Assembly: GCF_000422085.1 (NCBI RefSeq)
Contig: NC_021741.1
Coordinates: 1,550,001-1,614,000, forward strand
DNA from: Serratia liquefaciens ATCC 27592
GTDB taxonomy: Bacteria; Pseudomonadota; Gammaproteobacteria; Enterobacterales; Enterobacteriaceae
Reading direction: 5' to 3'
Length of the DNA: 64,000 bases
Shown piece by piece: positions 33,782 through 41,202 of this stretch. Both the position numbers and the translations under genes were made by a program. How positions within the stretch are numbered: the first letter of the stretch is position 1; each line of letters begins with the position of its first letter. The notes under the pieces were generated by a model. That model saw only the letters and a program-made list of their open reading frames with translations. It had not been told where the DNA came from and did no database searches.

Positions 33782-34666
33782 ATGAAAGTACTCGTCACTG
33801 GAGGTAATGGGTTCACTGGTAAATATGTGGTCTCAGCTTTTGAAGCGGCGGGTTATCAAGTATTAGTAGGGGGGCGTAGCTCCCCTTCATCAAAAAAAGA
33901 AGTAATATTTGATATCCTGGATAAAGGTTGTTTGCGTGAAACTTTATCATTACATAAGCCAGATGGAGTCATTCACCTTGCAGGTAGTGCCTTTGTTGGT
34001 GAAGGGGACTCTAGCGTTTTCTATCGCAATAATACAATTGGAACTATTAATCTCCTAGAGGCTGTAAAAGAATCTGGAATAGATGTTAATAAAATCATCA
34101 TTTCCAGTTCTGCTAATATATATGGAAACCCGGCAACCTCAGTAATAAATGAAAATGTAGAGCCTATGCCTGTGAACCACTATTCGTCAAGTAAGTTGGC
34201 TATGGAAAACATGGTTAAAGGCTGGTTTTCTGAATTTCCAATTATCATAACCAGACCGTTTAATTACACTGGTGTTGGGCAGAATGTTGAGTTTTTAGTT
34301 CCCAAAATAGTATCGCATTTTAAACGTAACTGCGACATTATAGAACTTGGTAATATAGATGTTCAGCGGGATTTTTCTGACGTCTCTGAAATAGCTATTT
34401 GTTATTTGAAACTTTTTGATAGCAAGCATTCATCTACTACTGTCAATCTTTGCTCTGGGGTTTCAACTTCATTGGACAAAATAATTAAAGAAATGACAGA
34501 TATAAGTGGACGAAAAATAGAAGTGAAAGTAAACCCAGATTTTGTGCGAAATAATGAAATTAAAATTCTATGTGGCGACAATTCAAGGCTTAAAAACATG
34601 ATTAACTTCGCCCCTTCAGGGGAGCTGCGAAGTACATTAGAAAATATGTTTAACTCATCAATGTGA
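33782..34666 (+). CDS. rmd: GDP-4-keto-6-deoxy-D-mannose reductase (RMD type)
   Basis: 294 residues of the NAD-dependent epimerase/reductase family. GGNGFTGKYV is at 7-16 and the active-site Y134-SSS-K138 is present. It lies 11 bp after gmd. The single-step reductase partner of Gmd is expected to yield GDP-D-rhamnose. Alternatives are GDP-6-deoxy-D-talose, or (with an epimerase-reductase of the Fcl/WcaG type, about 320 residues) GDP-L-fucose. The shorter length and lack of the Fcl pattern favour Rmd, without proof. Confidence 0.75.
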   Translation: MKVLVTGGNGFTGKYVVSAFEAAGYQVLVGGRSSPSSKKEVIFDILDKGCLRETLSLHKPDGVIHLAGSAFVGEGDSSVFYRNNTIGTINLLEAVKESGIDVNKIIISSSANIYGNPATSVINENVEPMPVNHYSSSKLAMENMVKGWFSEFPIIITRPFNYTGVGQNVEFLVPKIVSHFKRNCDIIELGNIDVQRDFSDVSEIAICYLKLFDSKHSSTTVNLCSGVSTSLDKIIKEMTDISGRKIEVKVNPDFVRNNEIKILCGDNSRLKNMINFAPSGELRSTLENMFNSSM

Positions 34667-34671
34667 AAATT

Positions 34672-35781
34672 ATGAAAATTGCTATTATTCATGACTGGCT
34701 GGTAACTTATGCGGGGGCGGAGCGTGTTCTAGAAAGGATGCTCAAAGTTTATCCAGATGCTGATTTGTTTTCTATGGTTGATTTCTTAGATAAAAGAGAC
34801 TTTATACAGAATAAACCAGTTACTACAAGTTTTATTCAAAAATTGCCATTTTCCAAAAAAAAATACAGAGGGTATTTACCATTAATGCCGTTTGCCGTTG
34901 AGCAACTTGATCTGTCAATGTATGATGTAATCATATCTAGCTCCCATGCAGTCGCAAAAGGTGTTATTACTGGTCCGGATCAGTTACATATTTGTATGTG
35001 CTATAGTCCTATTCGCTATGCATGGGATCTGCAACATCAATATTTGAAGGAATCGCAACTTGAGTCTGGTATAAAGTCTTTTTTTGCCAGGTATTTCTTA
35101 CATAAAATTCGTCTTTGGGATATTAGAAGTAGTTATGGCGTAGATAATTTTATTGCCATTTCAACTTTTATTAAACATAGAATTAATAAATGCTACCGTA
35201 GAGATTCCGATGTTATCTATCCCCCCGTATTTGTGGAAGACTTTGAGACGGTTTTTGATAAAGATGATTTCTACATGACATCTTCTAGACAGGTGCCGTA
35301 TAAAAAAATAGATCTAATTGTTGAAGCATTCAATAAAATGCCAGATAAAAAACTCATCGTTATAGGAGATGGCCCGCAACATAAATTAATAAAATCTATT
35401 GCCGGGGATAATGTCTCAATAATGGGGTATCAGAGTTTTGGAGTTCTTAAGGATTATCTTAGTAGAGCCAAAGCATTTGTCTTTGCTGCAGAAGAGGATT
35501 TTGGTATTGCTCCCCTTGAGGCGCAGGCCTGCGGCACACCTGTGATTGCTTACGGTAAGGGGGGGGCAAAAGAAACAATTATTATCGACGGAGAAAATAG
35601 AACTGGCGTATTCTTTAAAGAACAGACTGTAGATTCTATTATTGGTGCCGTTAGGGACTTTGAGGCGTTGAATATTTCCCCGTCGGCATGTCGAAAAAAT
35701 TCAGAAAGATTCTCGTCATCTGTTTTTGACAAGAAATTTAAAGATTATATCGAATGTAAAATCAGTGAAAAATTCGATTGA
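34672..35781 (+). CDS. Glycosyltransferase, GT4 family (WbaZ-like)
   Basis: 369 residues. The N-terminus IAIIHDWLVTYAGAERVLE and the motif YSPIRYAWDLQHQYL are typical of a GT4 group of mannosyl/rhamnosyl transferases. The E-x7-E motif is E275-DFGIAPL-E283. The ATG at 34672 is preferred to the overlapping GTG at 34663. A GDP-mannose or GDP-rhamnose donor would fit the gmd-rmd context but is inferred. It is the last gene before an intra-operon stem-loop. Confidence 0.86.
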   Translation: MKIAIIHDWLVTYAGAERVLERMLKVYPDADLFSMVDFLDKRDFIQNKPVTTSFIQKLPFSKKKYRGYLPLMPFAVEQLDLSMYDVIISSSHAVAKGVITGPDQLHICMCYSPIRYAWDLQHQYLKESQLESGIKSFFARYFLHKIRLWDIRSSYGVDNFIAISTFIKHRINKCYRRDSDVIYPPVFVEDFETVFDKDDFYMTSSRQVPYKKIDLIVEAFNKMPDKKLIVIGDGPQHKLIKSIAGDNVSIMGYQSFGVLKDYLSRAKAFVFAAEEDFGIAPLEAQACGTPVIAYGKGGAKETIIIDGENRTGVFFKEQTVDSIIGAVRDFEALNISPSACRKNSERFSSSVFDKKFKDYIECKISEKFD

Positions 35782-35808
35782 TAATTAAAATAATATAAAG
35801 ATCAATGT

Positions 35809-35855
35809 GGGCGCGTGATACGGCTAAGGTATACTCCGCAGCGCCCTTTAATTTT
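35809..35855 (+). terminator. Terminator-like hairpin ahead of wbaP
   Basis: Six-bp GC stem (35809-35814 with 35841-35846) enclosing a further CGG/CCG pair (35821-35823 with 35836-35838). It is followed by TTTAATTTT. It lies between a GT4 gene and a leader ORF plus wbaP, so it could attenuate transcription into wbaP. Confidence 0.45.
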
Positions 35856-35868
35856 ACAAGGGGCTTAT

Positions 35869-35928
35869 ATGGCCGTTTACTGGATTAGAAATCTCTCTAT
35901 ACATGGGATTTTATATGAAATCATCTAA
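35869..35928 (+). CDS. Putative 19-residue leader ORF overlapping the start of wbaP
   Basis: ATG at 35869 has an excellent ribosome-binding site (AAGGGG at 35858-35863, five bases upstream). It encodes MAVYWIRNLSIHGILYEII and stops with TAA at 35926-35928, thirteen bases inside wbaP in another frame. Seen: the strong site, start, stop and overlap. Inferred: a leader peptide that couples ribosome loading to wbaP, whose own site is weaker. Confidence 0.4.
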   Translation: MAVYWIRNLSIHGILYEII

Positions 35929-37348
35929 TGGCTTTGCATCTGCCTTTATATCAAAAGTTTTATTAGCATTATCAGATTTATTTCTTTTTAATTTCTCAAT
36001 TTTAGTTGCATATTTCTTTATATCAAGCGCGTTTGGTAATTTTAGCGAGTTCGTGCCAGAGGGTGAACTTGGTGCACGAGTTCTTGCACACTTTATATTA
36101 TCCATTTTGTGTGTGCTATGGTTTTGGACAAGGTTAAGACATTATTCTTATAGAAAACCATTTTGGTTTGAATTAAAGGAAATATTTCGCACGTTAATAA
36201 TATTTGCTGTTTTAGATTTGGCCTTAGTTGCTTTTTCAAAGTGGAATTTCTCTCGATACTTATGGTTTGTAACTTGGATATCTATTCTATTCCTAGTTCC
36301 AATTGGTCGAGTTCTTGTTAAGAAGGCCCTTAATTATTTGGGGTTTTGGAAGAAACAGACAATCATAATCGGTTCTGGAAGAAATGCATTCGAAGCTTAT
36401 GCCGCATTGCAAAGCGAAGAGGTCCTTGGGTTTGATGTTGTTGGTTTTGTTTGTACAGATATCCCTTGTGAGTCACAGTACTTTGGAGTTCCAGTAATTA
36501 AAAATGAAGATGAACTTTGGAATTTAGCAGACGTTGATAATACACAATTTATTGTTGCATTGGAGTTTGAACAAAACCTTCTCCGTGACTGGTGGCTTAA
36601 AAACTTAGCGAAAAGGAATTGTCGTTCAGTTTCAGTGATTCCTACTTTGCGAGGTGTTCCTCTATACGGAACAGATATGTCGTTTATCTTCAGTCATGAG
36701 GTAATGATATTGCGAGTAAGCAATAATTTGGCAAAACGGTCATCCCGGTTAATTAAACGAGTCTTTGATATTGTTGGTTCTTTATTTATTATGTTGCTTT
36801 TATCCCCTTTGTTGTTACTGATCGCTTATAAAGTATCTAGGGATGGTGGAAAACCAATATATGGACATGAGCGTGTCGGGCACAATGGTAAAAAATTTAA
36901 ATGCCTGAAGTTCCGTTCTATGGTGTTAAATTCCCAAGAGGTTTTGCAGAATTTATTGGCTAGCGATCCTGAAGCTCAAGCTGAATGGAATAAGGATTTC
37001 AAACTCAAGAACGATCCAAGGATTACTAGCGTTGGTGCTTTTTTGCGTAAAACGAGCCTAGATGAGTTGCCTCAGCTATGGAATGTGTTTATTGGTGAGA
37101 TGAGTCTTGTAGGGCCGCGGCCTGTAGTAGAGCAAGAACTTGAGCGTTACGCTGGAGATGTTGACTATTATTACATGGCTAAGCCAGGAATGACTGGATT
37201 GTGGCAAGTCAGTGGACGTAATGATATTGACTATGATACCAGAGTTTATTTTGACGCTTGGTACGTAAAAAACTGGGCTCTTTGGAATGATATCGTTATC
37301 CTTTTCAAGACTATAGCTGTTGTACTTAAGCGAGATGGTGCATATTAA
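35915..37348 (+). CDS. wbaP: WbaP, undecaprenyl-phosphate hexose-1-phosphate transferase
   Basis: 477 residues (Salmonella WbaP: 476). Four N-terminal membrane segments, a central CoA-binding-like domain (TIIIGSGRNAFEAYAALQSEE; core IIGSGRNA) and the catalytic C-terminal PGT domain (about 280-477) are seen. The last has KCLKFRSM, RKTSLDELPQLWNV and SLVGPRP. The family transfers galactose-1-phosphate from UDP-galactose to undecaprenyl phosphate, the first step of repeat-unit assembly. The ATG at 35915 aligns residue for residue with Salmonella WbaP; ATG 35903 would add four residues. Confidence 0.93.
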   Translation: MKSSNGFASAFISKVLLALSDLFLFNFSILVAYFFISSAFGNFSEFVPEGELGARVLAHFILSILCVLWFWTRLRHYSYRKPFWFELKEIFRTLIIFAVLDLALVAFSKWNFSRYLWFVTWISILFLVPIGRVLVKKALNYLGFWKKQTIIIGSGRNAFEAYAALQSEEVLGFDVVGFVCTDIPCESQYFGVPVIKNEDELWNLADVDNTQFIVALEFEQNLLRDWWLKNLAKRNCRSVSVIPTLRGVPLYGTDMSFIFSHEVMILRVSNNLAKRSSRLIKRVFDIVGSLFIMLLLSPLLLLIAYKVSRDGGKPIYGHERVGHNGKKFKCLKFRSMVLNSQEVLQNLLASDPEAQAEWNKDFKLKNDPRITSVGAFLRKTSLDELPQLWNVFIGEMSLVGPRPVVEQELERYAGDVDYYYMAKPGMTGLWQVSGRNDIDYDTRVYFDAWYVKNWALWNDIVILFKTIAVVLKRDGAY

Positions 37349-37385
37349 ACTTGCTTTATCAATAAATTTTATTTTTAGTTAACTG

Positions 37386-37455
37386 ACCATTCTAGTGCCT
37401 TTTCAAGTTGGTGAATGAACGCCGTTTGAAACGCCACACTAGAATGGTTTTTTTA
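37386..37455 (+). terminator. Terminator-like 12-bp perfect inverted repeat after wbaP
   Basis: Twelve-bp perfect arms (37386-37397 with 37437-37448), spacer of 39 bases containing an inner CGTTT/AAACG hairpin, then seven T residues. It lies 38 bp after the wbaP stop and probably closes the wza-wbaP transcript. The long structured loop is unusual. Confidence 0.75.
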
Positions 37456-37556
37456 TTCTATAAAACCACCTTGGTCACATTAAAGCTGCATATGTAGTTA
37501 GACAATGTGTCGGAGGGTAACTATACTTCAATAAGTATCTTTTTAAAGGTGTGGTT

Positions 37557-38969
37557 ATGGATTGTCTTTCAAATATTAAAACAAAAACAAAAACAAAAAC
37601 AAAAACAAATACCTCAATCATTTCTGCTATGCAAAGGATCTGCGATCTTGTTTCTATTCTTTTAGGATGGTTTTTTGCAAATATATACGATAATGAGATG
37701 ATTACTCAAGTATCGCTACTAAGTATTATTATTTTATTCCAGTTCATTACCAGTATAAATAATGTATATACAACTTGGCGTGGCGAGAAATTATTAACTA
37801 CAGTATATAGAGTTGGTATAAATTGTTTCTTATCTTTCTTTGTTTTTTTTGTTGTGAACTTTTCATTTTCAAAATATAGTCTTGATGATCTCCGTGTTTT
37901 GGCAATGTGGTTTTTGATTACACTGTTTTTTTTCTCCTTATTTGGTTTTTTTATTAGATGCCTATGTAAGTATATGAGGAAAAAAGGTTTTAGAGTTAAA
38001 AAAGTTGCTATTTTTGGTAAGTCAGAAAATGCATATAAACTTTTTAATCACTTTAAGGATTATCCGTGGTTAGGTTTTTATGTATACGGGTTTTATAATA
38101 ACTCCTCGTTAAAAAATACATCTGAGTATCCTATTTATTATGCTGGAAATGAAAATAATTTAATGTTCGACATCGGTAATGGATTGGTTGACCATGTTTA
38201 TATTGCCACTGACTATTATAATGAACAAGAAATAAAATCATTGCTCTTTAAACTTTCCAATACTACAAGCAGTGTGCATTATATTCCAAATATGATCTCA
38301 TATGGTCTGTTGCAATCCGCAAACACTGATATTGAAGGCATTCCCATCCTTCCTATATATGAGACATCGTTTAATGGAATGAATATGTTGTTGAAACGTC
38401 TTATCGATATTCTTCTTTCATTTGTACTGATTGTATTGTTTTTACCGATCATGATATTAACATATCTTTCTGTTATGTTAACCTCACCTGGATCCGTTAT
38501 TTTTAAACAAAAACGTTATGGTCTAGATGGAAAGGAGATTAATGTTTTTAAATTTAGAACAATGCATGATTCAGCCAATGGCAACAATATAAGGCAAGCC
38601 ACTATTGATGACTCAAGAGTAACTAAGATAGGCCGGATTTTACGCAGAACTTCGCTGGATGAGCTACCTCAATTATTCAATGTTTTTTTAGGAAGCATGT
38701 CACTTGTAGGCCCTCGCCCGCATGCTGTCGCTCATAATGAAGAGTTTAGAAAATTAATTCATGGCTATATGTTGCGCCATAAAGTAAAACCTGGGATTAC
38801 CGGTTGGGCGCAAATTTGTGGTTGGCGAGGTGAGACTGACACATTGGATAAAATGAAAAAAAGAATTGAATATGATTTTTATTATATAAATAATTGGTCT
38901 GTAATGTTTGATGTGAAAATTCTTTTCCTAACTATTATCCATGGTTTGTGGAATAAAAACGCATATTGA
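37557..38969 (+). CDS. wcaJ: WcaJ-like undecaprenyl-phosphate glucose phosphotransferase
   Basis: 470 residues. The order of parts is a lysine/threonine-rich cytosolic tail (KTKTKTKTKTNTS), N-terminal membrane segments (about 30-130), a central domain, and a C-terminal PGT domain. The latter has VFKFRTMHDS, RRTSLDELPQLFNVFLG, SLVGPRPHAVAHNE, MLRHKVKPGITGWAQI and ends NKNAY, all close to E. coli WcaJ. It transfers glucose-1-phosphate to undecaprenyl phosphate. The ATG at 37557 has AAGGTG five bases upstream. It is the second initiating transferase in this locus, after WbaP. Confidence 0.9.
   Translation: MDCLSNIKTKTKTKTKTNTSIISAMQRICDLVSILLGWFFANIYDNEMITQVSLLSIIILFQFITSINNVYTTWRGEKLLTTVYRVGINCFLSFFVFFVVNFSFSKYSLDDLRVLAMWFLITLFFFSLFGFFIRCLCKYMRKKGFRVKKVAIFGKSENAYKLFNHFKDYPWLGFYVYGFYNNSSLKNTSEYPIYYAGNENNLMFDIGNGLVDHVYIATDYYNEQEIKSLLFKLSNTTSSVHYIPNMISYGLLQSANTDIEGIPILPIYETSFNGMNMLLKRLIDILLSFVLIVLFLPIMILTYLSVMLTSPGSVIFKQKRYGLDGKEINVFKFRTMHDSANGNNIRQATIDDSRVTKIGRILRRTSLDELPQLFNVFLGSMSLVGPRPHAVAHNEEFRKLIHGYMLRHKVKPGITGWAQICGWRGETDTLDKMKKRIEYDFYYINNWSVMFDVKILFLTIIHGLWNKNAY
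37581..37610 (+). repeat. Hexanucleotide tandem repeat ACAAAA (about five units)
   Basis: Four perfect ACAAAA units plus a near-perfect fifth at the start of wcaJ, encoding alternating Lys-Thr. The unit length keeps the reading frame, so copy-number change would alter only tail length. Confidence 0.9.
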
Positions 38970-38986
38970 TTTACGTGAGGTGTGAG

Positions 38987-40858
38987 ATGGAAAGACGGTT
39001 GTTTTTGAAGAGAATTAGTATCCTGACATCATGGGGAATACTGCTAGGTAAGTGTGATTTTTCTTTTGGCCAGGATAGTCGAAAAAATTCTTTGAATAAA
39101 ATTTCTTTTAATGATGTAAAAAATAATATTATGCCTAGTGGGGTAGACGATATACTAATTGAACTTGCCGCACATGATTATGATGGCAGTTTTGAGACGA
39201 CTTTGGTTAGAAATAAATCAGAAGATAATCACCTGATGGCAGGAAAAAATTGGTCTGATGTCGGATTGGTAAATAAAAAGGCATTGGTATTTGATGCAGA
39301 GGGAAAAGCATTCTTGTTAACGTCTAAAAATGGTATCTTCTCTATTGAGAGCCTTGGAGGGGGGATCGGTCAGGATGATAGCTCCCTAATGGAGATTGCT
39401 CAATACCTTTCTTCCAAGCCTGTTCATTTGGTAAAGAATAAGGTTTATTACTATAGCAAGCCTGTCAGTCACACTGTAGGTTTTGGTTGGATAGGTAATC
39501 ATGCCACAATTAAATTCTTGCCGAGGATGGATAATGAACCTAGAGTTCCTTTTATAACCTCACCTGCAACAGATAAAAATATAATTAACGATTCTCATAA
39601 TTCCAGCACTGGTGTGAAAGGTGTATTGTTTAAAGATCTTACTATAGATACTAATTATAATGATTATTCTGGTAAAGTCGGATTTCTTTATGCCGAAAAT
39701 ACGTTGGATAATTGGTCTAGTTGTCAGTTTGAAAATGTTTCATTTATTAATTCAAAATTTGACAACCTTGCATTGCAAAATAATTGCAGAGATATAATTT
39801 TCTCTAGGTGCACATTTAATAACTCTGGTGAAGACGGTGTAACTATTAGGAAAAACTGTAATAATATTAAATTTATTGATTCTTGCGTTTTTTCAAATAC
39901 CGCGAAGGTACAAAGTGGCGGCGATGGAATAGTTGTTAAAGGAAGTCACATTAGCGTTATCGGTTGCCGATTTGAAAATATCGGCATAGGTAAAAAAGGG
40001 GCTGCTATTGCGAATAATGCTGAAGACGCTGATAATGCCGAGCAAGCCAGTTATGGTGTTTTTAACCATAATTATTTTTTGAACTGTCATGGTGGGTTAG
40101 GTATTGGTACTGTGAAGAGCTCCCTGGCATTTTCGAATGATTGGATATCGAATATTACTGCTTCAAATAATATTTTTGAAAATGTAGGAAAAGTTGCCAT
40201 TGGTGCACGATATGTTCACAATTTTACCTCTCACCATAACGTTATTAAAAATCAAACCAGTGCGAAGGATTTTGCAGTTGAGCTTCTTCATGTCACTGGA
40301 GCAGATTGTGATTTCTCTGTCAGCCAGTCTCAAGGTGGGACCTTACATTTACGAGATTGTTCAGGTGGTGTGAAACTTTCATCTACGAATGTAGCACTGG
40401 CAGGTTTCAATAATGCAGTGTTTATAGAGAAATGTGTCGATGTTAAGGTTGAGTTGGATATAAGTAATTCTGGAAGAGGTGGTTGTTATATTGACACTAT
40501 AAGCTCTAGTACAGTTTCTATAAAAGCGATTGATATTAAGGGAGTTGCTCTTCAAGTAATAAATTCAATTAATACAAACTTCAATTCTACAGTGGTAAAC
40601 TCTGCTTTTGATGGTGTCATACTCAGAAAGTTTAAAAATATAATTCTTAATGCTGATATAAAAAATATCGGCACTACCGCAAAAGGTAAATATAATTCCG
40701 TTGGTGTCTACTCTGGTAATGGCGCAGTGTTAAATATATCATCTGATTCTAACAATGCTAATTATGATTTGTTTGTTGATAAGAGTTCCACTGGTATAAA
40801 AATGTCCCCTAAATCAGAAAATCCATCCATATTGAGAACTAATTATAATGAATTTTGA
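38987..40858 (+). CDS. Tat-signal right-handed beta-helix protein, WcaM-like
   Basis: 623 residues from the ATG at 38987, which follows a GAGGTG site. The N-terminus MERRLFLKRISIL is a twin-arginine (RRxFLK) signal, predicting export of a folded protein to the periplasm. From about residue 140 to 560 there are repeated short strands with asparagine ladders (CQFENVSFINSKF, CTFNNSGEDGVTIRKNCNNI) typical of parallel beta-helix polysaccharide lyases, hydrolases and epimerases. E. coli WcaM, the last gene of the colanic acid cluster, has the same plan but is shorter. Its reaction is unknown. It follows wcaJ within 17 bp. Confidence 0.72.
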   Translation: MERRLFLKRISILTSWGILLGKCDFSFGQDSRKNSLNKISFNDVKNNIMPSGVDDILIELAAHDYDGSFETTLVRNKSEDNHLMAGKNWSDVGLVNKKALVFDAEGKAFLLTSKNGIFSIESLGGGIGQDDSSLMEIAQYLSSKPVHLVKNKVYYYSKPVSHTVGFGWIGNHATIKFLPRMDNEPRVPFITSPATDKNIINDSHNSSTGVKGVLFKDLTIDTNYNDYSGKVGFLYAENTLDNWSSCQFENVSFINSKFDNLALQNNCRDIIFSRCTFNNSGEDGVTIRKNCNNIKFIDSCVFSNTAKVQSGGDGIVVKGSHISVIGCRFENIGIGKKGAAIANNAEDADNAEQASYGVFNHNYFLNCHGGLGIGTVKSSLAFSNDWISNITASNNIFENVGKVAIGARYVHNFTSHHNVIKNQTSAKDFAVELLHVTGADCDFSVSQSQGGTLHLRDCSGGVKLSSTNVALAGFNNAVFIEKCVDVKVELDISNSGRGGCYIDTISSSTVSIKAIDIKGVALQVINSINTNFNSTVVNSAFDGVILRKFKNIILNADIKNIGTTAKGKYNSVGVYSGNGAVLNISSDSNNANYDLFVDKSSTGIKMSPKSENPSILRTNYNEF

Positions 40859-41202
40859 TGAGGCAGTTGGTGACTCCTTCCTATCTTTCTTCTTTTTATG
40901 TGTTTTTTCACTTTATTATCCCTATCTAATAAATAATGCCATTTAGATTACAAGGAAATGATTCACATCCTAATGTTTTCCTATGGTATTAATTTTTTGT
41001 TTTTGTTATTTATTGAAAAATAAAGGGAAAAAATCAAAAATTAATATGTTGTGGCCTTACTTGACAAAGTTTTAGTTAGCTCCTTTATTTAGATTGTAGG
41101 GATGTGCGTCTAGTCCCTATACAGCTTAAGATTTCTGATGTTTTCCCTCTTCATTCGTTAGGTCGGATGAGTTAGAGGTTGGTCTTTCTAAAGGGGTAAT
41201 TT
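40859..41202. other. 344-bp spacer between the exopolysaccharide locus and the S-layer gene
   Basis: AT-rich, no credible gene and no clear terminator for the upstream operon. The right part carries a candidate sigma-70 promoter for the S-layer-like gene. Confidence 0.6.
41061..41089 (+). promoter_or_regulatory. Candidate sigma-70 promoter of the S-layer-like gene
   Basis: Perfect -35 TTGACA (41061-41066), 17-bp spacer, -10 TTTATT (4 of 6 consensus), about 115 bp upstream of the start codon. Confidence 0.5.

Noticed and set aside
33782..34666. GDP-L-fucose synthase (Fcl/WcaG) for the gene after gmd
   Set aside because: At 294 residues it is shorter than Fcl (about 320) and its motif spacing fits the Rmd group better; kept as an alternative in the entry.
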